A stretch of DNA of 14,496 nt from Candidatus Levyibacteriota bacterium (GTDB taxonomy: Bacteria > Patescibacteriota > Microgenomatia > Levybacterales > UBA12049): the NCBI GenBank assembly GCA_903872785.1, contig CAIQLZ010000025.1, positions 1 through 14,496 of the forward strand, written 5' to 3'. A model generated the notes under the pieces. That model did not search any database, was not told the DNA's origin, and worked only from the letters and a program-made list of their open reading frames with translations. A program made the position numbers and the translations under genes. This document shows, one piece after another, positions 1 through 5,719 of the stretch. Each line of letters starts with the position of its first letter. Positions within the stretch are counted from its first letter, which is position 1.

Positions 1-16
1 AAATGATAACACTTTT

Positions 17-1270
17 TTATTTTTTTGGTATTATTTTTTCGAAATGCAAATATTTTTGTAAAATTTTTGGAATTAAAACAGACCCGTCTTCTTGTTGATA
101 ATTTTCTAAAATCGCAATAATTGGCCTTGTTGAAAAAGCAGTTCCGTTTAAAATATTTACAAATTCTGTTTTATTTTGTTTTTTATATTTTATATTTAAT
201 CTTCTTGATTGAAAATCTGTTGTTGTTGAAGTAGATGTAACTTCTCTATATTTATTTTCCGAAGGAATCCATGCTTCCAAATCATATTTTCTTGCAGCTG
301 GAAAACCTAAATCTCCAGTGCACATTTTTACAACTTGATATGGAATTTCTAACATTTGTAATAATTTTTCTTCCAAAGATAATAAATATTCATGCTCTTT
401 ATCATCTTCTCCTTGCGCAACATATGAAACCATTTCAATTTTGTCAAACTGATGAGATCTTAAAATTCCCTTTGTATCTTTCCCATAGCTTCCTGCTTCT
501 CTTCTGAAGCAAGTTGAAAAACCAACATATCTTTTAGGCAAATCTTTTTCATCAAATACTTCATCCTTATGCATTGAGACAATTGATTGTTCAGATGTGC
601 CAACCAAAACTAAATTATCTTTTTCAAGAATGTACATATCTTCATCTCCGCCTTTTTCCATATAACCTAATCCTTTCATTACTTCTTTTTTAATTAAAAC
701 CGGAGGTAAAATGGGAATAAAACCTTCTTTTAGAAGAATTTCAAAAGCAAGCTCTCTTAAGGCAAATTCCATAAGAACTCCCTCATTTTTTAGAAAATAA
801 AATCTGGCACCTGATATTTTTGCGGCTCTTAAGACATCGATAATGCCTAATTTCTCTCCAATTTCCAAATGATCTTTAGGTTTATAATTAAACACAGTTG
901 GTTTTCCTATTTTTTTAATAATTTCATTTTCCGTACCGTTTTTCCCAATCTTTACATCTTTTTTTGCTAAATTGGGAATTTCCATTACGTACACCTGTAA
1001 TTCCCCTAAAACTGCTTTTAAAGCATTTTCTTGTTTTTCTAATTTTTCTTTTAAGATTTTTCCTTTTTTAATTTGCTCCGCTGTTGGTTTTCCTTTCATC
1101 GATTCTGTCAGGCTATTTCTTTCTTCGCGAAGTTTTTGAACTAAAAAAGATAATTCCCTGCTTTTTTTATCAATTTTTAAAATATGCTTAATGTCAACGC
1201 TAATGTTTTTGTCAAGCACTGCTTTCTGAACAATTTTTGGATTTTCTCTTATGAATTTTATGTCTAACAT
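17..1270 (-). CDS. serS: Serine--tRNA ligase (SerRS)
   Basis: Class II aminoacyl-tRNA synthetase that charges tRNA-Ser in the cytoplasm. The 417-residue length is normal for bacterial SerRS. Residues about 26-105 are a lysine/glutamate-rich coiled-coil arm that in this family grips the long variable arm of tRNA-Ser. The catalytic domain follows, with a TSE-type substrate loop (GTSEQSI, 224-230), motif 2 (FRREAGSYGKDTKG from 255) and motif 3 (NGTAFSTRPIIAILENYQ, 375-392). Two family-typical stretches are altered: the serine-site region reads TSTSTTTDFQ (345-354) instead of the usual SNCTDFQ form, and motif 3 has TAFSTRP in place of GLAVGRT. The arginine and glutamate positions are kept, so the enzyme should be active. 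The start ATG at 1270 lies 2 nt after the rdgB-like stop, so it is the last gene of the lysS transcript. No terminator is visible in the 16 nt after it. Confidence 0.97.
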   Translation of the reverse strand: MLDIKFIRENPKIVQKAVLDKNISVDIKHILKIDKKSRELSFLVQKLREERNSLTESMKGKPTAEQIKKGKILKEKLEKQENALKAVLGELQVYVMEIPNLAKKDVKIGKNGTENEIIKKIGKPTVFNYKPKDHLEIGEKLGIIDVLRAAKISGARFYFLKNEGVLMEFALRELAFEILLKEGFIPILPPVLIKKEVMKGLGYMEKGGDEDMYILEKDNLVLVGTSEQSIVSMHKDEVFDEKDLPKRYVGFSTCFRREAGSYGKDTKGILRSHQFDKIEMVSYVAQGEDDKEHEYLLSLEEKLLQMLEIPYQVVKMCTGDLGFPAARKYDLEAWIPSENKYREVTSTSTTTDFQSRRLNIKYKKQNKTEFVNILNGTAFSTRPIIAILENYQQEDGSVLIPKILQKYLHFEKIIPKK

Positions 1271-1272
1271 AA

Positions 1273-1890
1273 TTAATCCTTAATGCTTAATACTTTTTTA
1301 ATTATCGGTCTTAATTTCTGTATTGCCCTATATCTATGATTATATTCTTTTTGTTGCCTTTCGGTCAATTGATCTTCATGATAATATTTTTTTATTTTCG
1401 GCAAATAAAAAAAAGAACGGTAAGGATATCCTTTAAGAATTTTTAGATAAGATTTTTTCGCAATAATTCCCTCTACCCTCCCTGATACGCTCCAAACTTT
1501 CCCAGAAGGCATTGCTAAAGAGATAACTGTTTTGAAAAATGCTTTTCTATTATTTTCAGGTAATTCTTTTGCGATTTTTTTCATGTAATTAATAATGTCT
1601 CGCTCACTTGAATTTTCTCCCAACCATCTTTTGCTTTTCATTCCCGGTGCCCCATCAAAAGCTTCTATTTCTATTCCTCCGTCATCTGCAATTGTGGGTA
1701 AATTGCTTTTTTTGGAATAATACAAGGCTTTTAATTGTGAATTCTCTAAATAAGTTTTTCCTGTTTCCTTAACATCATTAAAAACTCCAATATCTCTAAT
1801 TGAAACTATTTTAACTTCTAAATCTGAAAGAAAATTTGAAATCTCTTTTAATTTTCCTGCGTTCGTCGTAGCAATAAGAAGCTTCTTCAT
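1273..1890 (-). CDS. HAM1/RdgB-like non-canonical purine NTP pyrophosphatase, divergent
   Basis: Probable housecleaning nucleotidase that hydrolyses dITP/XTP-type nucleotides to monophosphates. At 205 residues it has the usual RdgB length. The N-terminus carries the family phosphate-binding motif (TTNAGKLKE, 8-16), followed by ADDGG (68-72, usually ADDSG) and GAPGMKSKRW (80-89). The C-terminal half is atypical: the conserved GFGYDP loop is GYPYRSFF (154-161) and the SHR element is NHR (184-186). The start is the ATG at 1890, not the upstream in-frame ATG at 1938. MKKLLIATTNAGK is the normal family N-terminus, and this ATG overlaps the lysS stop as ATGA, which suggests translational coupling. 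A GGA sits 7 nt upstream of it inside an inverted repeat. Family assignment is firm. Substrate specificity is uncertain because of the altered base-side loop. Confidence 0.85.
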   Translation of the reverse strand: MKKLLIATTNAGKLKEISNFLSDLEVKIVSIRDIGVFNDVKETGKTYLENSQLKALYYSKKSNLPTIADDGGIEIEAFDGAPGMKSKRWLGENSSERDIINYMKKIAKELPENNRKAFFKTVISLAMPSGKVWSVSGRVEGIIAKKSYLKILKGYPYRSFFYLPKIKKYYHEDQLTERQQKEYNHRYRAIQKLRPIIKKVLSIKD

Positions 1891-3332
1891 GTGGTTTTCC
1901 GAAGATTCGGAAAAAGAACTATTTCTTTTATAGCCCATTTATTAGTGAAAAACATCACTAATCTGTCTATACCAATGCCAATTCCGCCCAAAGGCGGCAT
2001 TCCGTACTCCATTGCAGTTAAAAAATCTTCGTCTACTTGTTGTGCTTCTTCTTTATCTAATCTTTCTGCTTTTAAATCTCCAATAAATCTTTCTCTTTGT
2101 AATTGCGGATCTGTTAACTCACTCCACCCATCACAAATTTCTTTTCCGCCGATATAGCCTTCAAACCGCTCAACCCACCCCTGCTTACTTCTATGAGATT
2201 TTGCTAGCGGACTGACTTCTTCAGGATAATCAATAATCCAAGTTGGGTTAATTAATAATTGAGGAATTTTATGTTCAAAAATTGCAAAAATAAGTTGTCC
2301 TTTCGTTTCTCCTCCTGTAAGTCGTACTCCTACACAATTCCTTTTTGCATACGCTTTTAGACTCTCTCTTGTTTCTTTCTCTACATCTAAATTTAATTTC
2401 TCTTTCAAAATAACTGACATTTCTATTCTTGGCCACTTTTTACCAATATCTATTTTTTTATCTTCCACTTCAAGCGTTGTATGTCCATATAATTTTTTGG
2501 CTAAATGCTTAAACAAACCTTCTGCGACATCCATAACTCTATTATAATCTGCATATGCTTCATACCATTCAATCATTGTAAACTCCGGAAAATGAGCATG
2601 ATCTATCCCTTCATTACGAAAATCCTTGCAAATTTCATAAACTTTTTCGTATCCGCCAATTACAAGACGTTTTAGATATAATTCATCTGCAATTCTTAAA
2701 TACATATCGTTATCTAATGCATTTACGTGAGTTTTAAATGGCTTTGCGTTAGCTCCGCCATATAAAGGCTGAAGAGTAGGTGTTTCTGCTTCCCAAAAGC
2801 CCAAATTATCAAGATATTCCCGAATGCCGCTGATTAATTTTGTTCTTTTATTGAAACTTTCGCGTACTTCCGGATTAATTAATAAATCCAAGTATCGCTG
2901 GCGGTAACGAATTTCCGTATCTTTTAAGCCAAAAAATTCACTGGGAATTGAATTAAGGGATTTTGTCAAAAGAATGTATGATATTGGAGCAATAGAAATT
3001 TCGCCAGCGGTTGTTTTGATAATCTCCCCCTCAACTCCAATATAGTCTCCGATGTCCAAAAGTTTAAGATTTTTATAATTTTCTCCCAGAAGTTTTTTTT
3101 GAAAGAAAATTTGAATTTTTCCTGTTTCATCTTTCAGATCTGCAAAAGCAATATTGCCATGTTCCCTATAGGAGAAAATCTTTCCCGCAGTCTTAACAGT
3201 CTTTCCCAAACTTTTTAAAGCCTCTGCGATTGTTTGTTTTTTATCAAAAGAATGGGCATACGGATTCCATCCCAAAGCTTTTATTTTTTTTAGTTTCTCC
3301 AGACGTACTTTTCTAAAATCTGTATCCTGCAT
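1887..3332 (-). CDS. lysS: Lysine--tRNA ligase, class II (LysRS)
   Basis: Class IIb synthetase charging tRNA-Lys. The 481-residue protein has the expected order: an N-terminal OB-fold anticodon-binding domain (about 50-145, with YREHGNIAFADLKDETGKIQ at 55-74), then the catalytic core. Visible motifs are the motif 1 region (RYRQRYLDLL, 142-151), motif 2 (FRNEGIDHAHFPEFTMIEWY from 238) and motif 3 (GGIGIGIDRL, 449-458). The start ATG at 3332 gives the normal N-terminus (DFRKVRLEKLKKIKALGWNPY), and a perfect TATAAT lies only 6 nt upstream, so the message may be leaderless. The stop codon overlaps the start of the HAM1-like gene (ATGA). lysS therefore heads a lysS - HAM1-like - serS unit with its own promoter, separate from the acs gene 60 nt upstream. 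Confidence 0.97.
   Translation of the reverse strand: MQDTDFRKVRLEKLKKIKALGWNPYAHSFDKKQTIAEALKSLGKTVKTAGKIFSYREHGNIAFADLKDETGKIQIFFQKKLLGENYKNLKLLDIGDYIGVEGEIIKTTAGEISIAPISYILLTKSLNSIPSEFFGLKDTEIRYRQRYLDLLINPEVRESFNKRTKLISGIREYLDNLGFWEAETPTLQPLYGGANAKPFKTHVNALDNDMYLRIADELYLKRLVIGGYEKVYEICKDFRNEGIDHAHFPEFTMIEWYEAYADYNRVMDVAEGLFKHLAKKLYGHTTLEVEDKKIDIGKKWPRIEMSVILKEKLNLDVEKETRESLKAYAKRNCVGVRLTGGETKGQLIFAIFEHKIPQLLINPTWIIDYPEEVSPLAKSHRSKQGWVERFEGYIGGKEICDGWSELTDPQLQRERFIGDLKAERLDKEEAQQVDEDFLTAMEYGMPPLGGIGIGIDRLVMFFTNKWAIKEIVLFPNLRKTT
1895..1914 (-). repeat. Inverted repeat at the lysS/HAM1-like junction
   Basis: TTTTCCGAA and TTCGGAAAA form 9-nt arms separated by 2 nt, within the last codons of lysS. 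In the minus-strand mRNA the 3' arm holds GGAAAA, whose GGA lies 7 nt before the HAM1-like ATG at 1890. A folded hairpin would hide the only plausible ribosome site of that gene until ribosomes finishing lysS melt it. The arms also encode the conserved LFPxxR end of LysRS, so part of the symmetry may be coincidental. Confidence 0.5.
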
Positions 3333-3338
3333 GCAATT

Positions 3339-3344
3339 ATTATA
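3339..3344 (-). promoter_or_regulatory. Candidate -10 box for lysS (leaderless geometry)
   Basis: On the minus strand a perfect TATAAT ends 6 nt before the lysS ATG at 3332. Transcription normally begins about 7 nt after the -10 box, which would place +1 at or next to the start codon. No convincing -35 is seen at 16-18 nt. A TG directly precedes the box but is one base off the extended -10 position. No Shine-Dalgarno site fits between box and ATG. The 60-nt gap to acs holds nothing else. Confidence 0.55.
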
Positions 3345-3392
3345 CAGCCTATCAGTTGAAATTGCAGTAGATATTGAAGTAAAGAGAAAAAA

Positions 3393-5144
3393 TTAATAGT
3401 CTTCAAGGGTTGAAGTGTCTCCGGTTGACAAACCAAGCTCTTTCGCTTTTAAAACCCGTCTCATAATTTTTCCTGACCTTGTTTTGGGAAGTTTATCAAT
3501 AAATTCTATCTCGCGGGGATATGCATGCCCTGCTAAATGTTTTTTAACATAATCTTTTAATTTTTCTTTTAATTCTTCTGTAGCTTCAACGCCAGCTTTA
3601 AGAACTACGAATGCTTTTATTATTTCCCCTCTAAGTTCATCCGGCTTTCCAATAACTCCCGCCTCAACGACCTCAGGATATTCAACCAAAACACTTTCAA
3701 CTTCAAAGGGACCTATTCTTTCCCCCATAGTATTTATAACATCATCAGCCCGTCCGACGAACCAAAAATAACCATCCTTATCCTGATAAGCACGGTCTCC
3801 TGAAATATACCAATTATAACTAAAATAAGAATTGTATTTTTCTTTATTTTTCCAAATGGTTTTCATAAGAGATGAAACAGTCTCTGGCTTTAAGGCTAAA
3901 CTACCTTCTTTACCGATAGGCAATTCTTTACCATCGCCATCTATTATTGCTGCTTTTATTCCAGGCATTGGTTTTCCCATAGATCCGGGCTTAATGTCTA
4001 GTGAGGCAAAATTAGCAATGCAAATCCCTCCCAGCTCTGTCATCCACCAATTATCGTGAAATGGCAAGCCAAAATATTCCAAACTCCACCAGACTGCTTC
4101 GGGATTAAGAGGTTCACCAACGCTTCCTAAAAATCTAAGAGATGAAAGATCAAATTCTTTAACGGCAACGTCTGAACCCATCAACATTCTTATTGCTGTT
4201 GGAGATGTATACCAAATTGTTACTTTATAGTCTTGAATTACTTTGTACCAGCTCGCCGGGGAAAACCGTCCCTCAAAAATTACAGATGTTCCGCCCAACC
4301 CCCAAATGCCCAATATTCCGTAAACAACCCCTGTAACCCACCCTGAATCAGCAGTACACCAATAAATATCGTCCCCTTGTACGTCCAGCGCAAATTTTGT
4401 TGTCCAAACTGCCTGTAAGATATCATGATGAGCATGAATTACTCCTTTTGGCTTACCTGTTGTTCCGGATGTGTAAAGCATGTAGGCGAAATCGTCTTTT
4501 TTCATATGGGCAATTTTGAAATCCGGACTGGCTTTCTTCATCTCCTGATTGAAATAAAATATTCTTTTGTCTTTCGGATAAATTACTGATCCTCGCTCTA
4601 CAATAATTACTTTTTCTAAGTTTGGCAGTTTTGACCAAATTTTCTTTATACGGGGATATAAAACAGAATTAGTTATAACTATTTTTGCACCGCTATCCAG
4701 CAACCTATCTAAAAGAGCCACTTCTTGGAATGCAGGAAAAAGTGTTCCGGCAACTGCTCCGACCTTCAATATTCCCAAAAATGCGATATATCTTTCAGGA
4801 ATGGTTGGTAAAAAGATGAAAACTCTGTCTCCTTTTTTAACATTAAAAAAAGCTAAAACATTGGCAAATTTATTCGTTAACTTTTGCAAATTTAGAAAAG
4901 AATGCTTTTCTTTTTCCCCATTTTGTCCTTCAAAAAAAAGCGCAATCTTGTTTTTTCCTTTTCCCTTTGCATGTCTGTCAACAATATTATATGCGGCATT
5001 TAAGGTTTTGTCTTTAAAATAATCTATTTCAGATTCTGCCTCTTGCCAATTAAAAGTTTTGTAGGTTTTTTCGTAATCCAGTAGGTTGGGAGTTTTTTTT
5101 AGTTTCCTTGTATCCTTGTGGACAATATTTGCTGCACCTTGCAT
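3393..5144 (-). CDS. AMP-forming acetyl-CoA synthetase-like acyl-CoA ligase
   Basis: ANL-superfamily adenylating enzyme, predicted to convert acetate (or another short acid), ATP and CoA to acyl-CoA, AMP and PPi. At 583 residues it is shorter than the roughly 650-residue enterobacterial Acs and nearer to AcsA-type enzymes. Visible motifs: P-loop YTSGTTGKPKG (224-234), YWCTADSGWVTG (261-272, very Acs-like), SVGEPLNPEAVWW (341-353), WWMTELGG (366-373), YISGD (446-450), hinge GRADDVIN (464-471) and the C-terminal catalytic lysine in PKTRSGKIMRR (Lys559). The tryptophans of the WWMTE loop match the feature that narrows the Acs acyl pocket, which favours acetate, but this is inference. The ATG at 5144 lies 5 nt after the greA stop, so the two are probably cotranscribed. 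A weak hairpin spans the C-terminal codons. It makes use of CoA, the product of the fused PPAT-DPCK gene two genes upstream. Confidence 0.9.
   Translation of the reverse strand: MQGAANIVHKDTRKLKKTPNLLDYEKTYKTFNWQEAESEIDYFKDKTLNAAYNIVDRHAKGKGKNKIALFFEGQNGEKEKHSFLNLQKLTNKFANVLAFFNVKKGDRVFIFLPTIPERYIAFLGILKVGAVAGTLFPAFQEVALLDRLLDSGAKIVITNSVLYPRIKKIWSKLPNLEKVIIVERGSVIYPKDKRIFYFNQEMKKASPDFKIAHMKKDDFAYMLYTSGTTGKPKGVIHAHHDILQAVWTTKFALDVQGDDIYWCTADSGWVTGVVYGILGIWGLGGTSVIFEGRFSPASWYKVIQDYKVTIWYTSPTAIRMLMGSDVAVKEFDLSSLRFLGSVGEPLNPEAVWWSLEYFGLPFHDNWWMTELGGICIANFASLDIKPGSMGKPMPGIKAAIIDGDGKELPIGKEGSLALKPETVSSLMKTIWKNKEKYNSYFSYNWYISGDRAYQDKDGYFWFVGRADDVINTMGERIGPFEVESVLVEYPEVVEAGVIGKPDELRGEIIKAFVVLKAGVEATEELKEKLKDYVKKHLAGHAYPREIEFIDKLPKTRSGKIMRRVLKAKELGLSTGDTSTLEDY
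3401..3415 (-). terminator. Weak terminator-like hairpin at the end of acs
   Basis: CTTCAA and TTGAAG arms with a 3-nt loop lie in the last codons of the acs-like gene. On the minus strand a T6 run follows about 8 nt after the stem. The stem is only 6 bp and mostly A-T, and the U-run is not adjacent, so this is at best a weak terminator between acs and the separately promoted lysS unit. Confidence 0.25.
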
Positions 5145-5149
5145 GATTA

Positions 5150-5620
5150 CTATTTTATGTGGACTACTGAATAGGTGATTTTGCCGGCTGGAGCTTCAAC
5201 TTGAACTTTTTCTCCAACTCTTTTTCCGATTAAAACTTTGCCGAGCGGAGATTCGTGCGAAATTTTTTTGTTTTCAGGATCTGCCTCCCATTCTCCGACA
5301 ACTGTAAAAATTTCTTTTTTACCGTTAACATTCAAAGTTACTGTTGATCCCAGTTTAATAGCATGATTTGAGGTCTTTACGTCTCTTATAACAATGGCCT
5401 GTTTAAGAATAATTTCCAATTCGTCTATTCTTCCGTCTATAAAGGTTAGTTCCTCTCGTGAGGCAACATACTCTGCATTTTCTGACAAATCCCCCATATT
5501 TCGGGCCTGACTAACCCGCGCCAAAATATCCGGCCTCTTCTTATTTACCAGCTCATCGTATTCATGCTTTAATTCTGCAAAACCCTCTTTTGTTAGATAA
5601 ATCTTCTTGTTATTGTCCAT
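5150..5620 (-). CDS. greA: Transcription elongation factor GreA
   Basis: GreA enters the secondary channel of RNA polymerase and stimulates cleavage of backtracked RNA. The 156-residue protein shows the N-terminal antiparallel coiled coil (about 5-75) with the acidic tip GDLSENAEY, and the C-terminal FKBP-like domain (about 80-156, with ISHESPLGKVLIGKRVGEKV). The start is the ATG at 5620. Reading frame stays open upstream to an ATG at 5692, but that would add 24 residues foreign to the family and would run through the predicted promoter and leader hairpin. A promoter with a perfect TTGACA lies upstream, and a terminator-like hairpin sits in the leader. No good Shine-Dalgarno site is visible. 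The acs-like gene follows after 5 nt. Confidence 0.95.
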   Translation of the reverse strand: MDNNKKIYLTKEGFAELKHEYDELVNKKRPDILARVSQARNMGDLSENAEYVASREELTFIDGRIDELEIILKQAIVIRDVKTSNHAIKLGSTVTLNVNGKKEIFTVVGEWEADPENKKISHESPLGKVLIGKRVGEKVQVEAPAGKITYSVVHIK

Positions 5621-5634
5621 GCTTCTAAAATCAC

Positions 5635-5664
5635 AAAAATCCCTCTGTTGTATAATTGAGGGAT
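5635..5664 (-). promoter_or_regulatory. Hairpin plus U-tract in the greA leader (candidate attenuator)
   Basis: On the minus strand ATCCCTC and GAGGGAT form a perfect 7-bp stem with a 12-nt A/T-rich loop, continuing directly into a run of T residues (5639-5635). It lies between the predicted greA transcription start and the ATG at 5620. The shape is that of a short intrinsic terminator. In Escherichia coli the greA leader is known to yield short terminated RNAs (GraL), so leader attenuation at greA has precedent. Function here is inferred. Confidence 0.45.
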
Positions 5665-5673
5665 AGTACGGAA

Positions 5674-5702
5674 ATACTATAGTAAATCCCAATATTTGTC
5701 AA
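5674..5702 (-). promoter_or_regulatory. Candidate greA promoter
   Basis: Minus strand: perfect -35 TTGACA (5697-5702), 17-nt spacer, then TAGTAT (5674-5679) as the -10. An overlapping TATAGT (5676-5681) is a closer -10 match but at 15-nt spacing. A 6-bp inverted repeat, ATAGTA/TACTAT (5663-5668 and 5675-5680), overlaps the -10 and the expected start site and could be an operator. It sits between the end of the PPAT-DPCK gene and greA, so greA-acs can be expressed apart from the upstream genes. Confidence 0.55.
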
Positions 5703-5719
5703 TAACCTCTAGTAATAGC

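Noticed and set aside
271..507. Antisense and out-of-frame open frames inside serS, lysS, acs, vanW and tsaD
   Set aside because: None has a ribosome site, promoter or recognisable domain, and all are fully covered by strong genes on other frames.
1891..1938. Longer HAM1-like protein from ATG 1938
   Set aside because: The extension lies inside lysS and precedes the family-typical MKKLLIATTNAGK start that is coupled by ATGA.
5621..5692. Longer greA from ATG 5692
   Set aside because: The 24 extra residues do not resemble GreA and the stretch holds the promoter -10 region and a leader hairpin.
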